Assembly (NCBI GenBank): GCA_902799745.1
Contig: CADCBQ010000021.1
Location: 1-55,994 of the forward strand
From: Fibrobacter succinogenes
GTDB lineage: Bacteria > Fibrobacterota > Fibrobacteria > Fibrobacterales > Fibrobacteraceae
Direction of reading: 5' to 3'
Length of the DNA stretch: 55,994 nt
Made by a program: the position numbers and the translations under genes. This document shows positions 25,137 to 33,732 of the stretch, one piece after another (within the stretch, counting starts at the first letter, position 1; every line of letters starts with the position of its first letter). The notes under the pieces are model-generated. The model saw only the letters and a list, made by a program, of their open reading frames with translations. It did not search any database and had not been told where the DNA came from.

Positions 25137-26499
25137 GCTTTTATCCATTTCGCTTTGCGCCTTGGCATTTGCACTGTTGGCCTGTGGTGACGACTACCTG
25201 ATTGACAAGGATTCGCCCAAGCTCAAGCAATATGTTTATTCTGCTCCCGACGGATTCAACGGCGATGTTGCCACCTACTATGATCCGGTTACCGACCTTT
25301 ATGTCGAGCAGGGTCAAACCATCAAGTTCTTTGCAGGCTATTCCGCAGGCGCCCACATTTATACCGACGAAACCCTGCAAGCGTATTACAACGGGCTCCT
25401 CTGGAAAATAGGTGAAAGTTCCTACAACCTGAATTCCTTCCGCTACACATTCCTCACTCCGGGAGAATTTGACGGTTCGCTCGAAACGACCGACTTTTAC
25501 GGCGATACCTTACACACGGATTTCAAGATCTACGTGAACACGCCCAACAGCATCACCCTTGAGTCTCCGAAAAACGGCTACAACCAGGCTAGCCCCGACG
25601 ATGACCAGGAACTGACACTCGAATGGTCCGTTTCCGGAATCGACCCGTGGGAAAAGGCCCGTTGCCAAATTTACATGTCTTACGACCCCGATTCCGTTTG
25701 GCTGTCCCCGCTCGGAAGCGCCGACTGCAACGCTCCGGCAACGCTCAAAGGTTCGCTGATCCAGACATACGATTCCATTGCGCAGCAGGCCATCAGCGCT
25801 TTCGACAGTTCGTTCACCCTGTACTGGGGCGCCAAACTGTTCGTCAAAAATGAAAGCGACCGCGAATACCGCGACTCCACCGAAATATTCCATTTTTCAA
25901 CCAGGATTCTCGACTCGACTTCGACACTTAAAATCCCCCTTGTGTATAACCGCTACAGGAACCACACCCTCTTGCAGACCAAGGTCTACTTGATTGCAAG
26001 CAACGGTGACACCCTGCAGACCCTCACAAACGAACTTCCGTCCAACACGCTTGTCACCAAAGTGGAACCGCAAAAGGGTTTAAAAATCTTTTTAGAAGAA
26101 TCTTACCTCAAGGAATACGCAAGCGAAAGCCTCACGGTAGACATCCCCGCCTACACCGTATTCACCACGGACACCGTCGTTTTCAAGGATCAAATTCCTC
26201 CGCAAATCGCCCCTGTCAACACACAGGTGCTGTACTCCGATTCTCTCGCATTCTACATCTACGATGACGGCTCTGGAATCAACGCGTCCATGCTCCAAGT
26301 CATCATGGACTTCGATACTCTAAAATTCAATTACCAGTCACCTACGCTCAAATTTTACAGGTCCTGCATCAGCACCTGCAAGCTTTCTATAATCGGCGAA
26401 GACAACTCCCGCAACAGCTTGCCGAATGTCTATTGGGTCATAGAAAATGTTCCCGGGTACAGGTTTATTACCGGACCGTTCTCAAACGAGGGATACTAA
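25129..26499 (+). CDS. Lipoprotein with PKD/FN3-like domains, third of three tandem paralogues
   Basis: The 456-residue lipoprotein starts at GTG 25129 with GGAGG six bases upstream (VNKLLSISLCALAFALLAC, lipobox LLAC). The DDYLIDKDSPKLK segment just after the Cys echoes SDDYLFNEQD in the second paralogue. The domain order repeats: Ig-like with LLWKIGESSYN, a second with LTLEWSVSGIDPWEKARCQIY, then two C-terminal beta domains. Two Cys (SCISTCKLSI near 418) may form a disulfide. The start overlaps the previous stop by eight bases and its own stop overlaps the next ATG (TAATG), so all five genes from 23149 to 28691 appear translationally linked. Function unknown. Confidence 0.8.
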   Translation: MNKLLSISLCALAFALLACGDDYLIDKDSPKLKQYVYSAPDGFNGDVATYYDPVTDLYVEQGQTIKFFAGYSAGAHIYTDETLQAYYNGLLWKIGESSYNLNSFRYTFLTPGEFDGSLETTDFYGDTLHTDFKIYVNTPNSITLESPKNGYNQASPDDDQELTLEWSVSGIDPWEKARCQIYMSYDPDSVWLSPLGSADCNAPATLKGSLIQTYDSIAQQAISAFDSSFTLYWGAKLFVKNESDREYRDSTEIFHFSTRILDSTSTLKIPLVYNRYRNHTLLQTKVYLIASNGDTLQTLTNELPSNTLVTKVEPQKGLKIFLEESYLKEYASESLTVDIPAYTVFTTDTVVFKDQIPPQIAPVNTQVLYSDSLAFYIYDDGSGINASMLQVIMDFDTLKFNYQSPTLKFYRSCISTCKLSIIGEDNSRNSLPNVYWVIENVPGYRFITGPFSNEGY

Positions 26500-27119
26500 T
26501 GCTGCGCCTTGTAACGACATTTCTCCTTTGTGCGATAACGGTTGCATTTGCAGGCTCCAAAGTCCTGCATGTGTCCACGATCCCTAACAACGCCGATATC
26601 TACATCGACGAAATCCGCCCGAATCACGCCAAGAACCCGGCGTATGTTTCACCGGCATTTATTGAGGCTGCAGACGACTCGCTTGCAAGCGAAATTCTGA
26701 TTTCGCTGTTTACGCCCGGTTTCATGGACACGACCCTTAGGGTAAGACTTTCCCCTAAGGACACTTCGTTCATCATCATCTCTCAACAACCCATTCTCGA
26801 CAATGAATTCCTCGAGCGACAGGAAGCCGAACTTTCCAAGCGCAAACGCGCCAATTTTGGAAAGGGACTTATGAAGATTTCGCTCATTCCGTTTGCGGCA
26901 AGCCTTATATCGGGGGCAATCGCCTACTACGAAATCGAGCAAGCCAAGGACTGCAAAAAAACGCTCCAGAATTCAGCCATTGTGACCGACCGCTATCAAA
27001 ACACGCGCGACGATTTTGAAGATTACCGGGACAACGCCAAACTGGCCAAGAAATTCACCTACGCAAGCCTCATCACAGGCGCCGCGCTATTATCAATCGG
27101 GTTCATCTTATCATTCTAG
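26499..27119 (+). CDS. PEGA-like protein with two C-terminal membrane helices
   Basis: This 206-residue protein starts at ATG 26499, overlapping the previous TAA by one base, with GAGGG upstream. A signal peptide (about 1-20, ending AFAGS) leads to a PEGA-like beta unit (about 22-100, VLHVSTIPNNADIYIDEIRPN), which in other proteins folds as a small surface beta-domain. A basic linker (LSKRKRANFGKG) is followed by a helix (about 125-142), a polar coil, and a final helix (about 187-204, ASLITGAALLSIGFILSF). The C-terminal half is clearly related to that of the next gene. No enzyme motif is present. Confidence 0.75.
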   Translation: MLRLVTTFLLCAITVAFAGSKVLHVSTIPNNADIYIDEIRPNHAKNPAYVSPAFIEAADDSLASEILISLFTPGFMDTTLRVRLSPKDTSFIIISQQPILDNEFLERQEAELSKRKRANFGKGLMKISLIPFAASLISGAIAYYEIEQAKDCKKTLQNSAIVTDRYQNTRDDFEDYRDNAKLAKKFTYASLITGAALLSIGFILSF

Positions 27120-27125
27120 GGCTTT

Positions 27126-28691
27126 ATGAAAAAACTTGTACTGACATTGGCAATCTTTTGGGTGAGTGCGATTTGGGCAGACGAAGGTATTCCAAGCCTC
27201 GTTGAACTGGTAACCGGCACCAAGCAATCAGCCCGTTTTCTCGGCATCCAGAACGATACCGTAAGCCTCGGCGGAACGATCCAAGGCAAGTTCACGGTCA
27301 TCCGCATTCCCAAGAACCGTTTCAAGAGCATCGTCGATGAACAAGGCAACGACCTCTTGAACGGAGCAAGCTCCCCCGTCGCAGCAACGGATTCCCTTGC
27401 AGCGGATTCTTCAGTCGTAGATTCTTCCGTGGTGGATTCCACTCAATCCGATTCCCTTACGGAACCGCAGGTCCCAACGATTCTAGATTCCGTCGAAGGC
27501 AAGCACGTCTTTGTCTCGTTCGAGCACCGCAATTCGGAATCCTCCTTGGCAGAACAACTTGAAAACCTGATTATCCGTATGCTCAAGGAATCCGGAACGC
27601 CGGTCCTGTTCGCTGAACGGGAAAAATTCAGCACCTGTACCGATGCCGCCTGCATCAAGGATTCCCTAAAAGCACACCATGCCGTTTCGGCATACATTGG
27701 CCGCATTACCTCGGCTAGGACTCCCGATTCCGTTTCGGTGCAGATGTCGCGCTACACCCTCGAAGATTCCACCAATGCCAAGACCAACACTGCACAAATT
27801 AATTTATCTGCACTACACGCCTTGACCGACGCCCTTTCCAAAGACAAGCTCCACAAATTTGTACTCCGCATCCAAGGCGAAAAAGTTCCAGCCGATATTT
27901 CTAACAGCAACGGCAAAAGCTATGTGCGCGTAGAAACCAACCCCGAAGGCGCAAACATCGTCACCAAAGACAACAACGATATTTGCAAGAGCCCCTGCAC
28001 ATTTGCGATTATCGATTCCGCGAAGACCGAAGTTTTCGCCTACTGGGGCGTAGACCGCCAGTTGTGGGGCGCAAAGACATCGATCAAGCCGATTCCCGGC
28101 GACACCGCAAAAATTTCTCTAAAGCTCAAGCGCGTAAAGCCTGAACTTATGATCCATTCCAAGCCCGAAGGAGCCTACATCTTCGGCGGTTCAGCAAAGC
28201 TTACCAAAGATTCAAAACCACTTGGCAAGGCGCCCCAGAAATTCCAGGTTTATGATCCGGGACTTTCGACCGTACAACTCCGCATGGCAGGTTTCCGCGA
28301 CACCATGATGACCGTGTTCGCCTCGCCCACCGAAATCACCGATGTCAACATCGAACTGACTCCCATTACAGACAAGCAAGAACTGCTTGACCAGCAAGAA
28401 TGGCTTCGCGAACGCAAGAAGAACTTTATCGGGCACACCCTGATGGGCTCGTCGATTGCGCCGATTCTCCTAGGAGCACTATTCGTTTACCTCGCCAACC
28501 AGGACTACGACGACGCCGACAAGATCAAGCTCAGCCTAGACCGTCCCGCCGCCGGAGGCGACAACTACCAGTCCAAGGCGTCTAAAAACAAGGATTACGT
28601 GGACAGCGGCGACAAAAAGATGATTATCGGAGGCTCGTTACTAGGCGTCGGAGCCCTGTTACTGGGCGTCGGATTCGTTTTAACCTTCTAA
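27126..28691 (+). CDS. PEGA-domain protein with a CsgG/FlgO-like middle domain
   Basis: The 521-residue protein has a signal peptide (MKKLVLTLAIFWVSAIWA) and an N-terminal domain with an Ala/Ser/Asp linker (about 80-115, repeated VVDSS units). The middle domain (about 120-260) has REKFSTCTDAACIKDSLKAHHAVSAYIGRI in pieces, resembling the Cys-containing 'CxxxxC...GA...IGxI' segment of CsgG/FlgO/TolB-N-like proteins. Two PEGA units follow (about 268-335 and 338-415, starting YVRVETNPEGANIVTKD and LMIHSKPEGAYIFGG), then two C-terminal membrane helices as in the previous gene. It would be anchored in a membrane with the PEGA units in the periplasm. No known function; an assembly or secretion accessory role is inference. 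Confidence 0.75.
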   Translation: MKKLVLTLAIFWVSAIWADEGIPSLVELVTGTKQSARFLGIQNDTVSLGGTIQGKFTVIRIPKNRFKSIVDEQGNDLLNGASSPVAATDSLAADSSVVDSSVVDSTQSDSLTEPQVPTILDSVEGKHVFVSFEHRNSESSLAEQLENLIIRMLKESGTPVLFAEREKFSTCTDAACIKDSLKAHHAVSAYIGRITSARTPDSVSVQMSRYTLEDSTNAKTNTAQINLSALHALTDALSKDKLHKFVLRIQGEKVPADISNSNGKSYVRVETNPEGANIVTKDNNDICKSPCTFAIIDSAKTEVFAYWGVDRQLWGAKTSIKPIPGDTAKISLKLKRVKPELMIHSKPEGAYIFGGSAKLTKDSKPLGKAPQKFQVYDPGLSTVQLRMAGFRDTMMTVFASPTEITDVNIELTPITDKQELLDQQEWLRERKKNFIGHTLMGSSIAPILLGALFVYLANQDYDDADKIKLSLDRPAAGGDNYQSKASKNKDYVDSGDKKMIIGGSLLGVGALLLGVGFVLTF

Positions 28692-28772
28692 AATGGCCAA
28701 AAAGTATTAAAAAAAGCTTAATATTTATTTTTTTTATCACTCAACCCCAAAGTAAAATTTAAATTTAGACTG

Positions 28773-30431
28773 ATGCGTAAACTGTTACTTGCACTGACTT
28801 TATTAGCAACGGCTTCTCAAGCCGCCGATTTTGAACGAATCAACTGGCGTACCCAGCTGTATTTGCAGGGTGAACCGGCTTTTCTGAAATTTAAAGCCGA
28901 TAAGGATAAAACCCTGCTCGACGACGGTATCGACACCAAGCTTCTCACGATTCCGGCCTCGGTCGGTTTCCTGTGGTCGCCCCTGATTACCCCGTTCTGG
29001 AAAGCGGACATCCCGTTCACCCTTTGGCTCGGTGCCGAAGTCAACTCCTTCCAGATAGGAACGATTGAGGATTCTCCCAAATACACGATTTACGATAAGG
29101 AAACCAATAAGGATCGTAAGGGCGAACAGAACGACCGCGAACTCTGGTTCCTCGGTTACGCTCCGTCCGCTCTCGCCGGTTTCACCTTTAACATCGGTGG
29201 CGACTTTGACCTGCGCGTGCTCGGTGGTTTCGGTTTCCAGTTCTTCACGTTCTACGATGACTACGCCGGCAACACCAAGTCCCATACCGAAATGCTCAAG
29301 ACGGGCTTTGTGTCTAGCGCCTTGGAATACCGCATTGGCGAACTGTTCCAGGATGTCGACTTCAAGATCGGCATCAACGTGCGTAAGGAATTCCTGCCGT
29401 ACGAAAATGTCAAGGCTCGCAGCAAGGATAACAGCCCGAGCCCCTCGCCGTACTCCGACCTCAAGTTCGACAAGATCGAATACAAGTGGCCCGTACGCGT
29501 CGGCTTAGAAATCTCGCTTGACTTCGGCCGCGAAAGCCGCCGTGACCGCCGCATGCGCTACAACCTGCATGACCGCGACGACGTGCTCCGCAAGTACAGC
29601 GAAGTCAAGGATACGCTCAGCGACTGGGACTGCATGGCCATTGAACGCGACTACCGCTTCTACCTCGACGAAAACGGAGAGCTCCCCGATATGACCGAAG
29701 CTTACACCCGTACGCAGTTCGCCGACGTTCTTGAAAGCTTCCTCGCCTTCTGCCATCCGGCAGACCTCGCAACCAAGGAAAAGCTTTACGCAACGCTCGA
29801 TAGCGGTAAGATCCAGCTTAAGGAATACCAGAGCGCCCAGGAAGATTCTCGTTTCGACCAGGTCATGGCATCCAACGATCCTGAAATGCTCGAAATGTTC
29901 ATCCTGTACTACCCCGACTCTCCGCGTAGACCCGAAGTCGAAGCCAAGCTCCGTTCTCTCGGTGAATACGACAAGTTCCGCGCCATTCAGGCCCAGAACA
30001 CCTTCAAGGCATACCTCACCTACTTGAACGACAATCCGAACGGCGCATTCCGCGACGAAGCCGAAGCAGGTATCTTTGAACTGGTGAAGAGCGGCAACCG
30101 CCTCAAGGACTACGAAATCTACCTGAAGCGTTTCCCGAACGGTAAGTACGTCGAAGAAGCCAAGGCTGCATTGCAGCAGGGCAAGAACGGCGGAGCTCCG
30201 GCATCCGAAGAACAGTCTATCATTGAATACCAGACTGGCGAAAGCTACAGCGAACCGGAACAGCCGGCTGAAGAAGTTGCAGAAGAACCGGCCGAAGAAG
30301 AACAGCAGCCCGCAGTAAACAACAGCGCCGCTAGCAAGAAGGCTGCAGCAAAGCGCGAAGCCGCCAAGAAGGCAAGACAGAAGCAGCTCGAAGCCAAGAA
30401 GGCCCGCGCCGCCAAGAAGAAAAAGAAATAA
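28773..30431 (+). CDS. Barrel-like envelope protein with TPR-like repeats and a Lys/Ala-rich tail
   Basis: The 552-residue protein has a signal peptide (MRKLLLALTLLATASQA). An N-terminal beta-rich part (about 20-260, with GFTFNIGGDFDLRVLGGFGF and VGLEISLDFGRES) resembles a small outer-membrane barrel. A helical region (about 270-470) contains three short repeats built on 'YYPDSPRR', 'YLNDNPNGAF' and 'YLKRFPNGKY', as in TPR/Sel1-type proteins. A Glu/Pro stretch (about 485-510) precedes a strongly basic tail, AAKREAAKKARQKQ and onward to a poly-Lys end. The 81-base gap before it contains a weak hairpin (TATTAA/TTAATA then T-run), so it may have its own promoter. Role unknown; the tail could bind peptidoglycan-associated polyanions or nucleic acid. 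Confidence 0.75.
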   Translation: MRKLLLALTLLATASQAADFERINWRTQLYLQGEPAFLKFKADKDKTLLDDGIDTKLLTIPASVGFLWSPLITPFWKADIPFTLWLGAEVNSFQIGTIEDSPKYTIYDKETNKDRKGEQNDRELWFLGYAPSALAGFTFNIGGDFDLRVLGGFGFQFFTFYDDYAGNTKSHTEMLKTGFVSSALEYRIGELFQDVDFKIGINVRKEFLPYENVKARSKDNSPSPSPYSDLKFDKIEYKWPVRVGLEISLDFGRESRRDRRMRYNLHDRDDVLRKYSEVKDTLSDWDCMAIERDYRFYLDENGELPDMTEAYTRTQFADVLESFLAFCHPADLATKEKLYATLDSGKIQLKEYQSAQEDSRFDQVMASNDPEMLEMFILYYPDSPRRPEVEAKLRSLGEYDKFRAIQAQNTFKAYLTYLNDNPNGAFRDEAEAGIFELVKSGNRLKDYEIYLKRFPNGKYVEEAKAALQQGKNGGAPASEEQSIIEYQTGESYSEPEQPAEEVAEEPAEEEQQPAVNNSAASKKAAAKREAAKKARQKQLEAKKARAAKKKKK

Positions 30432-30452
30432 TCTTCGACAACACCTTTAATT

Positions 30453-30481
30453 AGACCTGGCTCCAACGCCAGGTCTTTTTT
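30453..30481 (+). terminator. Strong rho-independent terminator
   Basis: AGACCTGGC (30453-30461) and GCCAGGTCT (30468-30476) form a nine-pair perfect stem with a TCCAAC loop followed by TTTTTT. It ends the + strand transcript that includes the gene stopping at 30431. Confidence 0.92.
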
Positions 30482-30519
30482 ATTGGTTCCGCGACCTCAT
30501 AAATTCTATATTTGCCCCT

Positions 30520-31248
30520 ATGAATAAAAAACTCTTGCTTCTCGCTGCCGTTACTTTGTTTGCAACTACGGCATTTGCCGCCCCTGACGCCGCAGACACA
30601 GTCGCACAGGCCGCAGCATCTACCTCTAAGCCTGGAATCTACACGCAGATTATCGACTGGTACAACGCCCACTTGAACTACTGGTCCATCGCACTCTTGA
30701 TGGCAATCGAAAGTTCGTTCATCCCCTTCCCGTCGGAACTGGTGGTTCCGCCAGCAGCCTACAAGGCTCTGCAGCCGGGTTCCGGCTTGAATATCGCCCT
30801 GATTGTCGTCGCTGCCAGCATGGGCGCCCTCGTAGGGGCCTACATCAACTACTTCTTGGCCAAGTTCCTCGGCCGCCCGATCATCTACAAGTTTGCCGAC
30901 AGCCGCCTCGGTCACTTCTTGCTGCTCGACACGCAGAAGCTCGAGAAAGCCGAAAACTACTTCCGCGAACACGGCGCTATTTCAACCTTCGTAGGCCGTT
31001 TGATTACCGTGATCCGCCAGTTGATTTCGATTCCGGCAGGCATCGCCAACATGAAGCTGTTGCCCTTTACGCTTTACACGTTCCTCGGCGCGACCATTTG
31101 GAACTGCGTTCTTGCAGGTCTCGGCTACCTCGCCCATGGCCAGAAGGATATCATCGAGAAATACAATTCCGAACTTGCTATTGCACTCCTCGCCTTTGGC
31201 GCCCTGTTTATCGGCTATATGGTCTGGAATGCCGTGAAGAAGAAGTAA
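30520..31248 (+). CDS. DedA/SNARE-associated family membrane protein
   Basis: This 242-residue protein belongs to the DedA family, thought to translocate or flip membrane lipids such as undecaprenyl phosphate. Motifs include LLMAIESSFIPFPSELVVPPAA (about 60-80, with the conserved Glu and Pro) and FVGRLITVIRQLISIPAGIANM (about 150-171, with the conserved Arg residues). Six or so hydrophobic segments follow the family pattern. A N-terminal signal-like helix followed by an Ala/Asp-rich stretch (about 20-40) is longer than usual. It has its own terminators on both sides (30453-30481, 31370-31399). The stop is followed at once by a dispersed repeat. Confidence 0.92.
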   Translation: MNKKLLLLAAVTLFATTAFAAPDAADTVAQAAASTSKPGIYTQIIDWYNAHLNYWSIALLMAIESSFIPFPSELVVPPAAYKALQPGSGLNIALIVVAASMGALVGAYINYFLAKFLGRPIIYKFADSRLGHFLLLDTQKLEKAENYFREHGAISTFVGRLITVIRQLISIPAGIANMKLLPFTLYTFLGATIWNCVLAGLGYLAHGQKDIIEKYNSELAIALLAFGALFIGYMVWNAVKKK

Positions 31249-31350
31249 GAGGAAGTAGGAAGTAGACAGTAGGCAGTAAAAGGTTTGGGGTTTGGGCTAT
31301 GAGCTATGGGGTTCGCAGACAGTAGACTGAGAGCTGTTAGCTGAGGCTGA
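31249..31350. repeat. Dispersed repeat cluster after dedA
   Basis: The + strand carries GGAAGTAGGAAGTAGACAGT, AGGTTTGGGGTTTGGGCTAT with GAGCTATGGGGTT, and then CAGACAGTAGACTGAGAG. The first part matches the repeat at 16656, and the GTTTGGGGTTTGGG part resembles the GAGGTTTGAGG arms seen in reverse at 55126 and 1236. Several units are imperfectly joined. Confidence 0.65.
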
Positions 31351-31369
31351 ACTCTAATAAGAATGAATA

Positions 31370-31399
31370 AGAGGCGTCCTTTTAGGATGTCTCTTTTTT
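31370..31399 (+). terminator. Terminator after dedA
   Basis: AGAGGCGTCCT (31370-31380) and AGGATGTCTCT (31384-31394) form an 11-pair stem, with G-U pairs, and a TTT loop, followed by a T run. It ends the dedA transcript. Confidence 0.85.
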
Positions 31400-31421
31400 C
31401 ATAAGCATAATGCGTGGGCAC

Positions 31422-31448
31422 AAAAAAAGCTCCCCGAAGGGAGCTTTT
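31422..31448 (-). terminator. Terminator after the Ig-like lipoprotein gene
   Basis: AAAAGCTCCC and GGGAGCTTTT form a ten-pair stem with a CGAA loop. On the minus strand seven T follow. It lies 24 bases past the lipoprotein stop at 31472, facing the dedA terminator. Confidence 0.92.
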
Positions 31449-31471
31449 GATCTTTAATAATCAACGAGCTA

Positions 31472-32791
31472 TTACTGGAGATAGCAAGTAACAGTTTCTG
31501 CACCCGTAAAGGTCACACAGATATTGTCAATGCTAATAGGACCATTGCTCAACGGAGCAATTTCACCACCAGCATTAGAGAATCCCCAAGATTCACCAGG
31601 CTTAGTGTAGGTCTTTGTTCCGTAGGTCATCGTAAACGATACCGGAGAAGATGTTGCGCTCATATCGCACAAGACCTTAATCGTCGGGTTGTAACCAGAG
31701 TTATTCCATTTACCACGAATACTCATGCATCCTTCGCTCTTCACATTCAAGCTCTGATCGGCCTTGCTCGGGATCTGTATAGCATCTTCCAACGTGAACA
31801 GATAGTCCGGCAAGCTGGAGTCCGTTGCCTTGACAGCCGGGCAGCTCTTCACTTCCTGAACCGTATTGTCATCGTTTGCAACGAAGAGCGTCGGAGTATG
31901 TTCGTCACCCTTCTTCGCAAAAGTATACGGATAGGCTGCGCCGTCGGCACCGAGATCCGTGCCATCCCACGTGTAACTGGTAATGTTGCCCTGTGAAGTA
32001 CAAGAAGCGGTCCAAGTAGCAATACCCTGGTCATCCGTAATATCGCCACCCGTAACATCGCAAGTACAATTAATCGGGAAGCCATTCACCTGCAGAGGTT
32101 CGCAATTAATTTGATAAGCAGCACCTTCGTAGGTCACTGTAACAGATGCCGTGGTCGCACCGGAATTGTTGTAAGTAATCTTACCGCTCATCATGCTCGT
32201 CTGAGTGCCATCATCAATTGCATCGTCGGCAAAAGTCCATGCATAGGTTGCCTTGGCAAGCTTCATGACATCCATTGTCGCACCAGTGAACTGCATGTTG
32301 GGAGTGAACTGCCACTGAACCTTATCACCCTTACCAATGGGGTTTTTCGCAGGAGCACAAGTTCCGAAAGTACCACCATCAACAATCTGCAGGCTGCTAG
32401 AGGACAGCTCAATAGGAGCATCGATAATATTGGCAGAAGACTTCGGCTTGTCGACAATGTCGAAAGCACCTCTAGAAGAAGAGGACAACCCGGTGTTCGG
32501 GTTCGGGTTCTGCTGGCCCTGGTTCGGATCGTCGATCGGATCCGGATTATCAATTACCGGTTCTTCCGTGCCATCGAGATATGCCTGATACTGGGTATAG
32601 CAACCCATATCTTCCTTGCAGCTTTTCATCGCATCTTCTTTCAGATTTATCAATTCTTCAACTGTAGAATACTGCTTCGAGACAATATCGTCCATCATGG
32701 TCATTTCGTTGATGTTGCCTTCGCCGCAAGCCCAGAAGGCTGCGCCAGCGATAGACGCCAACGAAATTCCTGCAATAAGTTTACTATTCAT
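31472..32791 (-). CDS. Ig-like lipoprotein, paralogue of the gene at 52859
   Basis: The 439-residue lipoprotein has lipobox FWAC (Cys22), a helical stretch with DMGCYTQYQAYLDG, then an Asp/Pro/Asn and SSSS linker (about 75-140). Two PKD/Ig-like domains follow: GTCAPAKNPIGKGDKVQWQF (about 148) with YAWTFADD and CEPLQVNGFPINCTC, and a second with GIATWTASCTSQGNITSYTW. Many Cys are spaced for disulfides. The C-terminal domain (about 335-439) has GCMSIRGKW and DNICVTFTGA and looks like a carbohydrate-binding beta-sandwich, which is inference. The first domain pairs closely with the lipoprotein at 52859. The start has GAGG eight bases upstream. Confidence 0.82.
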   Translation of the reverse strand: MNSKLIAGISLASIAGAAFWACGEGNINEMTMMDDIVSKQYSTVEELINLKEDAMKSCKEDMGCYTQYQAYLDGTEEPVIDNPDPIDDPNQGQQNPNPNTGLSSSSRGAFDIVDKPKSSANIIDAPIELSSSSLQIVDGGTFGTCAPAKNPIGKGDKVQWQFTPNMQFTGATMDVMKLAKATYAWTFADDAIDDGTQTSMMSGKITYNNSGATTASVTVTYEGAAYQINCEPLQVNGFPINCTCDVTGGDITDDQGIATWTASCTSQGNITSYTWDGTDLGADGAAYPYTFAKKGDEHTPTLFVANDDNTVQEVKSCPAVKATDSSLPDYLFTLEDAIQIPSKADQSLNVKSEGCMSIRGKWNNSGYNPTIKVLCDMSATSSPVSFTMTYGTKTYTKPGESWGFSNAGGEIAPLSNGPISIDNICVTFTGAETVTCYLQ

Positions 32792-32850
32792 AATAAAACC
32801 TCTTTAGCCGAAAAATACATTATTATAAACGAAAACGCTATAAGCGTGTT

Positions 32851-32871
32851 AAAAATCGTGCTTAAAAGCAC
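32851..32871 (-). terminator. Weak terminator candidate after mlaF
   Basis: GTGCTTAAAAGCAC (32858-32871) can fold to a five-pair stem, followed on the minus strand by GATTTTTAA. It lies 67 bases past the mlaF stop. It is the only hairpin I see in the 146-base gap before the lipoprotein gene (32792-32937), which must also hold that gene's promoter. Confidence 0.4.
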
Positions 32872-32937
32872 ATATTTTTTGCATACACGAAACTCAGAAA
32901 CAATCGTTTATAAACTTTTGTTAACAAACAAGGAAGG

Positions 32938-33723
32938 TTATTCGTCTTCCACCGAAATCTTGCGCTGACCCGTAATAAACTGGTGTACGTAAGGGTTGCT
33001 GGTATTCTTGATTTCGTCAACCGTACCCACTTCGATAATACGGCCATTATACAGCATGGCAATACGGTCGGCCACCTTGAAGGCGCTCACCATGTCATGA
33101 GTCACCACCACCGAGGTCACGCCAAGCTTGCTCTGCATATCGAGAATCAAGTCGTTAATCACGTCACTGGTAATGGGATCCAAACCGGTAGTGGGTTCAT
33201 CGTACAAAAGGATTTCAGGGTTCAAGGCGATGGCGCGGGCAAGGGCCACACGCTTACGCATACCGCCCGAAAGTTCAGACGGCATCTTGGTACGGAATTC
33301 CGGCACCAGGTTGATCATCTTGAGTTTTTCGGTCACCACGTCCTGAATTTCAGCTTCGCTCATTTCCGGATGATGTTCGCGCAAGGCAAACGCAATGTTT
33401 TCACCGGTGTCCATGGAGTCAAAAAGCGCACCCATCTGGAACAACATACCCATCTTGCGGCGAATCGTATGCGTGTCGAAGAACTTGGGCGTACTGATTG
33501 TCACGCCGTCCACCGTCACCTCGCCACCATCGGGCTGCAAGAGCCCAATCATGTGCTTTAGAATCACGGACTTTCCGCCACCGGACTTTCCGATAATCAC
33601 CATGGTCTCACCACGGCGAATATCCAGGTTCACGTCGCAAAGAACGTCTTGCGGGCCAAAAGACTTCTTGAGTCCTTTGAGGCGAATGGCGATATCGTTC
33701 GGGTCTATTTTTACGTTGGGCAT
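32938..33723 (-). CDS. mlaF: MlaF-type ABC ATPase (phospholipid transport)
   Basis: The 261-residue ATPase has Walker A GKSGGGKS (about 45-52), Q-loop FQMGALFDSMDTGENIAF characteristic of MlaF/MCE-linked ATPases, signature LSGGMRKRVALARAI (about 150) and Walker B ILLYDEPTTGLDP. Together with the permease upstream it would power lipid movement between the inner and outer membrane. The start ATG at 33723 has AAGGTG upstream, ten bases after the mlaE stop. The mlaD (MCE) gene that usually follows mlaF is absent: an unrelated lipoprotein gene comes next. Confidence 0.93.
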   Translation of the reverse strand: MPNVKIDPNDIAIRLKGLKKSFGPQDVLCDVNLDIRRGETMVIIGKSGGGKSVILKHMIGLLQPDGGEVTVDGVTISTPKFFDTHTIRRKMGMLFQMGALFDSMDTGENIAFALREHHPEMSEAEIQDVVTEKLKMINLVPEFRTKMPSELSGGMRKRVALARAIALNPEILLYDEPTTGLDPITSDVINDLILDMQSKLGVTSVVVTHDMVSAFKVADRIAMLYNGRIIEVGTVDEIKNTSNPYVHQFITGQRKISVEDE

Positions 33724-33732
33724 AGCGACACC

